64,000 bases of DNA. It comes from Didemnitutus sp041906465. Its GTDB lineage: Bacteria; Verrucomicrobiota; Verrucomicrobiia; Opitutales; Opitutaceae. Below are positions 8,535 through 16,264 of this stretch, piece by piece; positions within the stretch are counted from its first letter, which is position 1, and each line of letters starts with the position of its first letter. Under the pieces are notes generated by a model that worked only from the letters and a program-made list of their open reading frames with translations, made no database searches and was not told the DNA's origin. Position numbers and translations under genes: made by a program. The stretch lies in the NCBI GenBank assembly GCA_041906465.1, contig JAYRJE010000012.1, positions 144,464 through 208,463 on the forward strand. Direction: 5' to 3'.

Positions 8535-9262
8535 AAACCTTTGCCGTGCGCGGCCGGCCCGTGGGCTTTCAGCCGGGCTGTTGGGGTGGTGCGCTGGTGG
8601 CCGTCGAGCGCGGTCACTTTCCCGTCAGTGGCACGGGCTATCGTTCCCTGACCGGCCTCTGTGGCGGGCACGGCGAAGCCGCCGCCCCGGAAATTTCTCC
8701 GGAATTTCTGGAGGAACTGGCCGCGAATCAGGATCGCGAACGGCGCAGCACGCTTGCCGCGGTGCGGCGTCCGCGTCCGCCCGGTCCCGATCCTCTGAGC
8801 AACTACATCACCGCAAGCGGGGACGCCGACCGGGCGTTCGAGGAAGGATTTTTCGCGCCGGAGTCCGAACGCGTTACCCTGTGGGGCGGCGCCTACCGCC
8901 TCTTCTGCCTCATCGAGAGCGATCCCCGGTTTCAGCCGATGCCGTCCGCGCCCGCATGGACGGCCGAGCATTGCGCGCAGGCCTTGGCCGCGCACGGCGA
9001 AACGCTCCGGCTTTTGCGCGAACTGGCTCTCGGGCAGTGGCCGGGCGCGCCGTTGCGCCGTCACCTGAGCGCGTCGGCGTATTTCGCGCTGCCGCCGAAA
9101 CCGGAGGGCGAACATCCCTTTGCGCTCCCGGCGACACCGCTCGCGTTTGCGTTTGATCTGAGCGCACCGGCGGCTGAGCCGACGACTCCGCGGGAGCCGA
9201 GGCCCCGGCCGTCCGCGGTTCACGGGGACGAAGCGGGCAGCAGGCAATTGCCGCTCTTCTGA
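8531..9262 (+). CDS. Unknown protein ending in a clamp-binding-like motif
   Basis: 243 residues, last gene of the coupled operon. The body shows no family I know; GRPVGFQPGCWGGALVAVE is near the start. A Pro/Ala-rich linker leads to the extreme C-terminus RQLPLF. QLxLF is the consensus by which DNA polymerases and repair proteins (for example UmuC and Hda) dock on the bacterial sliding clamp, and a terminal position after a flexible linker is typical. I infer, without proof, a tie to replication forks. Confidence 0.65.
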   Translation: MKTFAVRGRPVGFQPGCWGGALVAVERGHFPVSGTGYRSLTGLCGGHGEAAAPEISPEFLEELAANQDRERRSTLAAVRRPRPPGPDPLSNYITASGDADRAFEEGFFAPESERVTLWGGAYRLFCLIESDPRFQPMPSAPAWTAEHCAQALAAHGETLRLLRELALGQWPGAPLRRHLSASAYFALPPKPEGEHPFALPATPLAFAFDLSAPAAEPTTPREPRPRPSAVHGDEAGSRQLPLF

Positions 9263-9812
9263 ACATCGCCCCTGACCGACCTCGCGATTCGGTTGGCGAA
9301 TCGCGAAGGCCGGTGCAGCGAGCAACACTCTTCGCTCGGAAGACGAGCGACGGCCGCCCATGCGGGGCGGTTCCGCATTTGATCCCCTTTAGCCAGGCAT
9401 TGCGCGCCGCCGAACGAGGTTTCGGTGGCATCCGCTTTAGGACTCACGCGGCCAACATCGGCACAACCATCGCCGACCAAGGCGTGCCTCAGTAGATCCG
9501 GTCTAAGGACATTCCTCTTCGTTCGGCGAGAACGCCGCCGACGATTTCGAGCGTCTTCCGCCAGCACGTGTAAGCGTCCTCCGCAGTCGGATGAAAATGC
9601 GTATTAATGACGACCGTGCACGTCATCGAGTTCGCGGACTATCTGATCGCGCGCTTCGACGGGCGCGAATTTCACTCGTGCCGCAGGAGCGGTGAGCTGC
9701 ACGACTGAAGCTTCCGGCCGCCGGGGCGCCAGTTCCCGGCACAGCCCAACCCGTGAAATACCGGGGAAAATCCGCGTTTCACCGGGTATCGCACCGCGAA
9801 CCCGGCGGTCTA
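9263..9812. other. Spacer with one doubtful 33-codon ORF
   Basis: 550 bases without a clear gene. A short ORF at 9607-9708 (begins MTTVHVIEFADYLIARFDGR) has protein-like composition but no good ribosome site, and its reality is uncertain. The early part contains a GACCTCGCGATTCGGTTGG / GCGAATCGCGAAGG hairpin just after the operon (about 9277-9311) that could end transcription. The rest shows nothing I can name. Confidence 0.3.
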
Positions 9813-10418
9813 ATGCGCGCGATGCATATCGCGCTTTCATTTGCCCGCCAGCCCCTGTCCATCCCCGGCTTGGTCACGATGCCCCATATTTTCGGCGCCG
9901 AGGGCTATTCTGAACGGGCTCGATTCGACCTGATGCTGCTGCGCCTCGACTTGCCGGTGCTCGATCGCATTTTTTTGGCTCACGCCGTCGCGCGGCGCCA
10001 CGTGCAAGAGTTGGTCGCGAGTGGACTCGTAGGACCGCGATCGGAGGACGCACCCGACCTGCGCCTCGAATTGCCCGTGGACCTGCCGGTGTCGATGCAC
10101 CGCTCGATCGTGCTGGAGGAATTTGGGTGGATGCGCGACGACTTGCAGGGGCACTGGCTGGCGCTGCCTGCGGATTTCCAGTGCGACGTATTAGGCGACG
10201 GCGACGTCGGCTGCGGGCGAGAGGGGATGGCGAGCGCCGTCTCTTATCTGGCTTCTCGCCGACGGCTCGCCGTCCGCTTGCACACTTATTGCCCCGACCC
10301 GGGGACTCCGAATTATTTCGAAGCGATGCTGCCGCTCGATGATCTGCGCCGACTACAGCGCGGATTGCCCTGGGCCGGCGACCACGCGATCTACGACGAA
10401 GCGGTGCCGGAGGGCTGA
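9813..10418 (+). CDS. Unknown protein
   Basis: About 201 residues from ATG 9813 (MRAMHIALSFARQPLS). An earlier in-frame start would add 20 residues of doubtful sequence. Visible segments are RARFDLMLLRLDLPVLDRIF, WMRDDLQGHWLALPADFQCD and RRLAVRLHTYCPDPGTPNYF. There is no signal peptide or membrane segment. I recognise no family. It stands between the ArdC-like operon and a convergent HTH gene in the MCP island. Confidence 0.55.
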   Translation: MRAMHIALSFARQPLSIPGLVTMPHIFGAEGYSERARFDLMLLRLDLPVLDRIFLAHAVARRHVQELVASGLVGPRSEDAPDLRLELPVDLPVSMHRSIVLEEFGWMRDDLQGHWLALPADFQCDVLGDGDVGCGREGMASAVSYLASRRRLAVRLHTYCPDPGTPNYFEAMLPLDDLRRLQRGLPWAGDHAIYDEAVPEG

Positions 10419-10428
10419 CGCTGCGCGG

Positions 10429-10812
10429 CTATTTCTTTTTCTTCACGAGCCCGAGTGCCCGCTTGATATTGGCCACGGACGGCTCGGAAATTTCGACCGC
10501 TTTGGCGATTTCCGAAGCCGTCTTGCCGGCTTCCACGAGTTTTTTCACCTCGGCGCGGGTCGCATCGGTGATGGTTGCGCGCTTCCGACGTTTTCCTCGT
10601 GGTGCTGGATTGGCAGACTTTGACCCCGGCTTGCGACCCCGGCGCTTGCCGCCAGCCGCGCGGACGGCAGCAATAAATGTCGCGACGCTCTCGAATCCAT
10701 ATTGCGCAGGCAGCGCGGCCAATTCCTGGTTGCGCTCTGCGGCCACCGACGCCTCCAAAGCAGCAACTTTGGCTCGTGTCACTTCCAGTTCCTTTAGTTT
10801 GTCTGAGAGCAT
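10429..10812 (-). CDS. Small coiled-coil / HTH DNA-binding protein
   Basis: About 127 residues from the ATG at 10812 (MLSDKLKELEVTRAKVA). The N-terminal half is a predicted coiled coil (LKELEVTRAKVAALEASVAA). It is followed by an RGRKPGSKS-type basic, AT-hook-like linker and a C-terminal helix-turn-helix, AGKTASEIAKAVEISEPS, ending in poly-Lys. Coiled coil plus RGR linker recalls H-NS-like nucleoid proteins, but the C-terminal HTH resembles resolvase/homeodomain-like helices. It is probably a DNA-binding silencer or regulator. Convergent with the preceding gene. Confidence 0.6.
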   Translation of the reverse strand: MLSDKLKELEVTRAKVAALEASVAAERNQELAALPAQYGFESVATFIAAVRAAGGKRRGRKPGSKSANPAPRGKRRKRATITDATRAEVKKLVEAGKTASEIAKAVEISEPSVANIKRALGLVKKKK

Positions 10813-10880
10813 ACTGGGCCAGTAACACACCCCGACCGGCTGACAATCCTATAGTCAGTCCACCAAGGCGGACACCAACC

Positions 10881-11309
10881 TCACTTCCCATTCTTCGCGT
10901 CGAAATCGCGCCGGGCCTTTTCGATCTCGGACAAGTGCTCGCCAGCCCAAATCCACACGCCACAAAATGCTTCTCCCAAGCCCAGCCCCATCGTCGTCAG
11001 CTTGTAGTCCACGTGTGGCGGGATCACGGGATGCACCGTCCGCACCACCAGACCATCGCGCTCCATCTGTCGCAGCGTCTGCGTCAGCATCTTCTGGCTG
11101 ATGCCGTCGATGGCGTCGGCGATGCGCGTGAAGCGCATCTTTCCGCCTGCGGCGAGCGCCTCGATCACCAGCATCGTCCACTTGTCCGCCACACGGCCGA
11201 TCAGTTCGTTCACCAGCGCCTCAACACGCGGGTCCACCTCGTAGTCGGCGCATCCGGTGCAATACTCCCTCGCCTGCGCGATCTGCTTTTTCGTGAGCAA
11301 CTGAGTCAT
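10881..11309 (-). CDS. HxlR-family winged-helix regulator
   Basis: 142 residues from ATG 11309; an upstream extension of the frame runs through the divergent dehydrogenase gene and is rejected. Typical HxlR features are an early Cys pair (REYCTGCADYE), DKWTMLVIEALAAGG, RFTRIADAIDGISQKMLTQT and LRQMERDGLVVRTVHPVIPP. Members are dimeric redox- or aldehyde-responsive repressors. It is divergent from the SDR gene at 11422, which is its most likely target. Confidence 0.92.
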   Translation of the reverse strand: MTQLLTKKQIAQAREYCTGCADYEVDPRVEALVNELIGRVADKWTMLVIEALAAGGKMRFTRIADAIDGISQKMLTQTLRQMERDGLVVRTVHPVIPPHVDYKLTTMGLGLGEAFCGVWIWAGEHLSEIEKARRDFDAKNGK

Positions 11310-11331
11310 TGGCTTACACTCTCCTTTAGGT

Positions 11332-11358
11332 AAGTATAGATTGAAAAGGTGCCTACTT
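11332..11358. promoter_or_regulatory. Candidate HxlR operator
   Basis: In the 112-bp divergent spacer an inverted repeat AAGTA...TACTT (outer arms 11332-11336 and 11354-11358) flanks an AT-rich core. The spacing and position, between the regulator and dehydrogenase genes, suit a winged-helix dimer site that would control both. Confidence 0.4.
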
Positions 11359-11421
11359 CCATTGGGTGAGCGTGACTGGTAGATTGGCAGCGTCAACCGG
11401 CAACCCACTGCCACTCCACCT

Positions 11422-12177
11422 ATGAAAATCTCAGGCAACACCATCCTCCTCACCGGCGGCGGCTCGGGCATCGGCCGTGCCCTCGCCGAATCCTTCCACG
11501 CCCGCGGCAACAAGGTCATCATCGCCGGTCGCCGCCAAGCGGCCCTCGACGAGGTCACCAAAGCCAACCCCGGCATGGCTTCGCTCACCCTCGACATCGA
11601 GAACGCCGACGCCATCCGGGACTTCGCCTCCCGGCTCACGGCGCAGCATCCGGCGCTCAACGTCGTCGTCCACAACGCCGGCATCATGCGACCGGAAAAA
11701 CTGCTCTCGACTGACTTCGACGTCGCCGACGCCGAGGCCACCGTCGCCACGAACCTCCTCGGGCCAATCCGCCTGACCGCCGCACTGCTGCCACACCTGA
11801 AAAAACAGCCTGCCGCCGCGATCATCACGGTTACGTCGGGGCTCGCCTTCATTCCGCTCGCCGGCTTCCCGACCTATTGCGCGACGAAGGCCGCCGTCCA
11901 CTCCTATACCGAATCCCTGCGCTACCAGTTGAAGGACACGCCGGTCGAGGTGCTCGAAATCGCGCCGCCTTATGTGCAGACCGAGCTCACGGGCGCACAT
12001 CAGGCCACCGATCCAAACGCCATGCCGCTCAAAGAATATGTCGCCGAGACCATGCAGCTCCTGTCGACTACGCCCACGCCGCCCGAGATCCTCGTCGATC
12101 GCGTGAAGCCGCTGCGCTTTGCCGCAAAGGGCGATTACGCCGGATTCTTCAAAAACCTCAACGGAGGTTGGTCGTGA
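11422..12177 (+). CDS. Short-chain dehydrogenase (DltE-like)
   Basis: 251 residues, normal for classical SDRs. It has the cofactor loop TGGGSGIGRALAESF, the NAG motif in VVHNAGIMRPE, an active-site Ser strand TVTSGLAFIPLAG and the YCATK Tyr/Lys pair, and closes with VDRVKPLRFAAKGDYAGFF as in DltE-like oxidoreductases. It is a cytosolic NAD(P)-dependent reductase or dehydrogenase of unknown substrate. Divergent HxlR/SDR pairs are common stress or detoxification modules; here it looks like passenger cargo of the island. Confidence 0.9.
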   Translation: MKISGNTILLTGGGSGIGRALAESFHARGNKVIIAGRRQAALDEVTKANPGMASLTLDIENADAIRDFASRLTAQHPALNVVVHNAGIMRPEKLLSTDFDVADAEATVATNLLGPIRLTAALLPHLKKQPAAAIITVTSGLAFIPLAGFPTYCATKAAVHSYTESLRYQLKDTPVEVLEIAPPYVQTELTGAHQATDPNAMPLKEYVAETMQLLSTTPTPPEILVDRVKPLRFAAKGDYAGFFKNLNGGWS

Positions 12178-12225
12178 CCCGATATTGAGGAGGTCACGGA
12201 AATTGTGTCTTTGCGGCTGCGAACG

Positions 12226-12627
12226 TCAGACCGCAAGACCCTCGATCTGACGCACGAATTCGTCGCCGGGCGTCGGCTTGGCGACGATCGCGTCCACCCC
12301 GAACGCGCGATACTTTTGCGCGAGCCGGGGTGAAACCGTCGCGCTGTGCACGACGACCCGGCCCCGATATGCGGCTTGGCGTAGCAGTTCCACCAGTTCG
12401 AGCCCATTCAAGCCGGGCATGTCGTGATCGGTGATCACGACATCGAAGTGGCCGAGGGCCGGGGAGAGTCGATCCCACGCTTCGAGCCCGTCGCCCACGT
12501 GCTCGGCGCGATGGCCGGCGGCGGCGAACAGCCGCACCATGACGTCGCCCAGCACCGCGTTGTCGTCGGCGCAGAGGATCCGCAGCGTTTTTTTGCCGGG
12601 ATGCGAAGGCGGGCGACGGGAGGGCAT
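12226..12627 (-). CDS. Stand-alone receiver domain protein
   Basis: About 133 residues from ATG 12627 (MPSRRPPSHPGKK). The single receiver domain has the acidic pair ADDN, the phospho-Asp region VVITDHDMPGLNG, the Ser switch VVHSATVS and the Lys IVAKPTPG. There is no output domain, so it is CheY-like and acts by protein contact. Divergent from the XRE gene at 12689. Given the broken MCP nearby it could be a chemotaxis or phosphorelay part, but it lies within the island. Confidence 0.88.
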   Translation of the reverse strand: MPSRRPPSHPGKKTLRILCADDNAVLGDVMVRLFAAAGHRAEHVGDGLEAWDRLSPALGHFDVVITDHDMPGLNGLELVELLRQAAYRGRVVVHSATVSPRLAQKYRAFGVDAIVAKPTPGDEFVRQIEGLAV

Positions 12628-12688
12628 GGCCCAGATAATCCTCTGGAAGGATAATTCTGCCAACGAATAAATCTAGGATGCGAGGCGC

Positions 12689-12937
12689 ATGGCCGCCTCC
12701 GTCAAGAAACCTCTCCGCCGCCGGAACATCACCGGGAAAAACATCCACCGCCTCCGGACGGCGGCGAATCCCCGCATCACGCAGGAGGACATGGCCGGCC
12801 GCCTCGCGCGGCTCGGCGTCCCGCTCATCCAGTCGCAGATTGCCAAGATCGAGATCGGCGAACGGCCGATCCTGGACTATGAATTGGCAGCGATTGCCCG
12901 GGTGCTGAAGGTGCCGGTGCAGACGCTGTTCGAGTGA
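12689..12937 (+). CDS. XRE-family HTH regulator
   Basis: 82 residues, almost entirely one XRE helix-turn-helix: GKNIHRLRTAANPRITQEDM, IQSQIAKIEIGERPILDYE and LAAIARVLKVPVQTLF. Such single-domain repressors commonly control the gene that follows. Its stop overlaps the next ORF in GTGA. Confidence 0.88.
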   Translation: MAASVKKPLRRRNITGKNIHRLRTAANPRITQEDMAGRLARLGVPLIQSQIAKIEIGERPILDYELAAIARVLKVPVQTLFE

Positions 12938-13560
12938 CCGGGCGCTTCCGCGCTTGGCAAGACGGGGTGATTATGCCCCATTGGAATAATGCGGATGGAG
13001 CATATCCGTCGCCTTGGCGAGGGGTCGCGTCGCAGCACCCTGCGCGATGGCAATTGCCATCAGGGCGGCCACCACGCCAGTATCGAGCGAACCCCTCGCA
13101 ACGCCGCCTGCCGCGGCGTGTCCAAGCTGCCGTGATCCCCAGCCCCTTCCGTCCCTTGCCGCTCAGCGCGGACTGCGCCTTGGATATCGTTGCGCTGTAT
13201 GCGGAGTGTTATGTGGAGGGGCGCGTGGTTGCGGCGCGGCCGGTGATCGCGTTGCAGGTCCATGATCGGGCGCGGAAAGATCGCGCAGCGGTGAAATCCT
13301 GCGTGATCGTGTCTCGCCGGCGGGAGCCGGCGCCACTGATGCGGTTCATCCCGAGACAGGTGCCGGAACTCATCGTGCCACCGGCCGGGCCGGCCACGGT
13401 GCGCCAGATTTTCGCGGAGATGGCCGAGCGCGGGATCAGGGCTGCCTTGGTGATGCTGCCGCACTGCGGCGGTGCGCTGTTCCTGCTCCAACCGGATGCC
13501 GTCACCCTGACAAGAATTCGGCGGTTCAATCGCCGCGTGCGAGTGCGGCTCTCGGTGTGA
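12934..13560 (+). CDS. Unknown protein coupled to XRE regulator
   Basis: The frame begins with GTG inside the XRE stop codon (GTGA) and encodes 208 residues. The first 65 residues are Arg/Pro/Gln-rich and may not be translated. The part from about 13130 on (SADCALDIVALYAECYVEGR, VSRRREPAPLMRFIPRQVPE, LVMLPHCGGALFLLQ) looks like a folded domain. I recognise no family. The start is therefore uncertain; the 3' part is better supported than the 5' part. Confidence 0.45.
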   Translation: MTGRFRAWQDGVIMPHWNNADGAYPSPWRGVASQHPARWQLPSGRPPRQYRANPSQRRLPRRVQAAVIPSPFRPLPLSADCALDIVALYAECYVEGRVVAARPVIALQVHDRARKDRAAVKSCVIVSRRREPAPLMRFIPRQVPELIVPPAGPATVRQIFAEMAERGIRAALVMLPHCGGALFLLQPDAVTLTRIRRFNRRVRVRLSV

Positions 13561-13615
13561 CCGTTGCGCACTTTGCGATCAAGTCGCGGTCTATTCGCAC
13601 CCGGTCGAGATCACC

Positions 13616-13960
13616 ATGCACCCACCGCGTTACCTGTTTCTTCACGCCGACACGAACGACATCTTCACCACGGACGAAGAACCGACGCTGGAGGACTTGG
13701 AGGGCGCCGAGGTCGGCACCCAGGTCATCATGCGGTTGGCCGATCTGCATTTCTACGGGTATGCCGCCAAATGGCTGCCGATTCCGGCGGGCAAGCTGAC
13801 GTTCACCGACACAGAGGACAATCGAGGGCGGCCGTTTCATTATCCACCGACCGACGATCCGGCGCTCGAATTAGCTCGCCGAATGGGTCAGTCAGCCCTC
13901 TTCGAACTTCCGCCGCCGCCGACCGCGGCGAAACGCGGGAGTGCGCCCCGGCGGTCATAA
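13616..13960 (+). CDS. Unknown small protein
   Basis: 114 residues from ATG 13616. Acidic in the first half (DTNDIFTTDEEPTLEDLEGA), then VIMRLADLHFYGYAAKWLP, with a Pro-rich C-terminal tail LPPPPTAAKRG. No signal peptide or membrane helix, and no family that I recognise. It follows the XRE-linked gene by 55 bp and could be in the same transcript. Confidence 0.5.
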   Translation: MHPPRYLFLHADTNDIFTTDEEPTLEDLEGAEVGTQVIMRLADLHFYGYAAKWLPIPAGKLTFTDTEDNRGRPFHYPPTDDPALELARRMGQSALFELPPPPTAAKRGSAPRRS

Positions 13961-14170
13961 CGTCCGTCCATTTCAAGCGTATGCCGGGTTACGATGGTCA
14001 GCTTGTGTTCGATGCCGGTGGTGGTGGCAACGCCGTCCCTGAGGTAGCATGCGCTAAACGCTGCAACTCGTAGATCCGACAAGTGTATTTGGTGCGGATA
14101 AACTCCGCGACAATGAATTCTCCGAAGGGCTGGAACCCGTCGGGCGCAACCTGAATCTCCTCCACCTGAC

Positions 14171-14569
14171 TCAGGCGCCCAAAAATACAAAGAAACGCCC
14201 GGGCGTCCGCCCGTGGGCGAGGAAGGCCGCCAGCTTTGCGCGATCATTCTCAATATCCAAGGGCTCTTCGCGTTTCCATTTCATTTCGACCGCGAAAACC
14301 CGGTCATTTCCTTCGGCAACAAAATCCAATTTCTTGTAATCGCCTTTGCCGGCATACGGAAGTCCGGGACACTTCACCTCGCATTCGACCTTGAAGCCGC
14401 GGGCAGTCAGAATCCGCAGCGCGGGTTCATACAGCACATATTCGCTAAACGCGGGATTCATTTCACAAGCCGCCAAATAGCTCACGTAGCCGCAAAGGCC
14501 GCGCTGCATTCTAAACATCACGTCTCCCGGTTCGGTGCTGCCGCAAGGCCGCGTATCGCTGGAATCCAT
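14171..14569 (-). CDS. PD-(D/E)XK nuclease-like protein
   Basis: 132 residues, or about 115 if translation starts at the second Met (MFRMQRG). The central pattern YKKLDFVAEGNDRVFAVEMK gives D82, E95 and K97 spaced as in PD-(D/E)XK enzymes, with E48 (YEPALRIL) upstream as the possible first acid. This is a motif-level call with no family name. It is divergent from the TIR gene cassette and could be part of the same defence locus. Confidence 0.5.
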   Translation of the reverse strand: MDSSDTRPCGSTEPGDVMFRMQRGLCGYVSYLAACEMNPAFSEYVLYEPALRILTARGFKVECEVKCPGLPYAGKGDYKKLDFVAEGNDRVFAVEMKWKREEPLDIENDRAKLAAFLAHGRTPGRFFVFLGA

Positions 14570-14729
14570 CTACCAGTTCTAGTTGAGCGCTCGGCCCATT
14601 TCAATTCCCCGCCGCACCGATATTGCGGTGCCACTTGCGGCCGGTCTCCGCCTCGTCCGCGTCTTCGCATTCACTCCGGCAGCGATTTCACCCTCGGCAC
14701 GCCGGGCGACGATAGCCTAAAGTTCAGCC

Positions 14730-15224
14730 ATGCATGACGCCGTCCAGCCCGCGCCGCGATCACTCAAGATTTTCATCAGTTACAGCGTCCACGATCGTTC
14801 GATCGTCGATGCGGTGAACATTCAACTTCAGCCGCACGCCCAAACCTTCTTCTGGGACCAGAACAAGGCTCCCGGATTTGCGGCTTGGCCCACCATCTAC
14901 TCGTGGATCGACCAGGCCGACCTCGCCGTGGTCGTCCTGACCGGCCACACGCTGACGCGTGCCATCTCGGTCGGGAACGAAGTCGGCTATGCGCTCAAAG
15001 CTGGCAAGCACATCATCCCATTGGTCGGACCTGAAGTGCCGAAGGGCGAACTGGGATGTCTGGAAGGCATAACCTACATCCGCCTCGACTACGCTGACCC
15101 GCAGCAAACGCTCGATGAACTTCATGCGGCCATTGCGAAATTCGCGGAGGAAAAGGCCGCGGCGGGAAAAGCCTTCGCGGTCCTTGGCCTGATTGCGCTC
15201 GGGTTGATCGCGTTTTCGAAATAG
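14730..15224 (+). CDS. TIR-domain protein with C-terminal membrane helix
   Basis: 164 residues. The TIR signature runs from KIFISYSVHDRSIVDAV (residues 13-29) through FFWDQNKAPG and DLAVVVLTGHTL to NEVGYALKAGKHIIPLVG. E84 in GNEVGYAL sits where TIR NADases carry the catalytic Glu. After a Lys/Ala-rich helix the protein ends in one hydrophobic segment AVLGLIALGLIAF, suggesting a tail anchor. In bacterial immunity TIR proteins make NAD-derived signals or deplete NAD+. It is followed 9 bp later by the nuclease-like gene, implying an operon. No Thoeris ThsA-like gene is near. Confidence 0.8.
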   Translation: MHDAVQPAPRSLKIFISYSVHDRSIVDAVNIQLQPHAQTFFWDQNKAPGFAAWPTIYSWIDQADLAVVVLTGHTLTRAISVGNEVGYALKAGKHIIPLVGPEVPKGELGCLEGITYIRLDYADPQQTLDELHAAIAKFAEEKAAAGKAFAVLGLIALGLIAFSK

Positions 15225-15232
15225 GCCCTCTG

Positions 15233-16243
15233 TTGAACGCTCGCATTAAAGTCAGCTTGACCTCTTGGTATGTAAACCAGCATCGCGTGCTGGAAGTGCT
15301 GGGGCCGGCGGCGCTGGATGGCGCGAACCACGACTCTCGGGTGCTTGGCAGTATTCTCGGTCCCCGCTTGCTGCGTTGGATTGAGGAGAAATCGATTCCC
15401 TCACTCGCCAAGCTCCTGGCGCAGGATCAAATCGCCGTCGGCAAATTCTTTGTCCACGAGGGCCGGTATTTTTCCAAGGGAATGGCGGGCCTTGCGCCCA
15501 AAAACGCATGTTTGCGGTATCCGCTGCGCGAGCTGATGCCCGAGCGCACAGGGTATCTGGAGGTGCCGTTGCACACGGACAATCTGACTACGAGCAGCGC
15601 ATTCGGCGCGCTCCAGGGGAAGCCCTGCGTATATGTTTGTGGCGTGATCACCGATCTTCGCGCGGAAGCGGTTGTCGCCCGTCCGCTCGTCGTCGGCCAC
15701 TTGGTGGAGGACCATGGGGGAATCGACCCGCGCTACGCGAACGGCGTCGAAATTCATCCCAGCGACTTCGACGCATTCAAAGCGGTCGATTTCGCTCGAC
15801 GAATTTCGTTGGCCGAACTCGACGAGCTGAAAACCATTCCGGAAGCCACGATCAAGCGGACTTTCGCCGACCTCTTGGGCGAACCTTTTGTCGATAAGGA
15901 CTGGGGCGGCGAAATCGGTGATTTGTTCACCGCCAACGCGAGCATCGGAGGCAAGCCCACGACGTGCGGGTTCATGTTCAAAGGCCCGGCGGTTTTTCGA
16001 AAACTGCAACCTGCGGATTGTGGGAAAAATGGTGACCAAGTGATTCGGCTTTTCGAATACCCCGCACAGTGCTTCGTCTTGCAGCACTGCCACGCGGTCA
16101 GCCCCGCCGTTCGGACCATGATGCGCGCGTTAGCCGTGGAGCGGTTCCACCAGCGCGCCCGCTTTTGTGTCATCGACGGATACCAAACCCTCATGATTTT
16201 GCGTCGCTACCAGAAACTGAGAAAATCCCCAGCCGCGTGCTGA
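15233..16243 (+). CDS. Restriction-endonuclease-fold-like protein
   Basis: 336 residues from TTG 15233, 9 bp after the TIR gene. The N-terminal half shows no known domain. The C-terminal third has DWGGEIGDLFT (E227, D230), CGFMFKGPAVF (K250), DCGKNGDQVIRLFEY, FVLQHCH and FCVIDGYQTL. Acid, acid, then a strand ending in Lys resembles a PD-(D/E)XK core in which the usual Glu of ExK is changed. I recall similar C-terminal domains in uncharacterised proteins, but cannot name the family. It probably acts as effector or partner of the TIR protein; that is inference. Confidence 0.6.
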   Translation: MNARIKVSLTSWYVNQHRVLEVLGPAALDGANHDSRVLGSILGPRLLRWIEEKSIPSLAKLLAQDQIAVGKFFVHEGRYFSKGMAGLAPKNACLRYPLRELMPERTGYLEVPLHTDNLTTSSAFGALQGKPCVYVCGVITDLRAEAVVARPLVVGHLVEDHGGIDPRYANGVEIHPSDFDAFKAVDFARRISLAELDELKTIPEATIKRTFADLLGEPFVDKDWGGEIGDLFTANASIGGKPTTCGFMFKGPAVFRKLQPADCGKNGDQVIRLFEYPAQCFVLQHCHAVSPAVRTMMRALAVERFHQRARFCVIDGYQTLMILRRYQKLRKSPAAC

Positions 16244-16264
16244 ACTCGGCGCACCTCGCGTCCC

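Noticed and set aside
11310..11852. N-terminal extension of the HxlR ORF to 323 residues
   Set aside because: The extension is antisense to the SDR gene; the ATG at 11309 gives the normal HxlR length.
14730..16243. Thoeris system
   Set aside because: The TIR protein could be ThsB-like, but the partner has no Sir2, Macro or SLOG-type features and ends in a nuclease-like domain.
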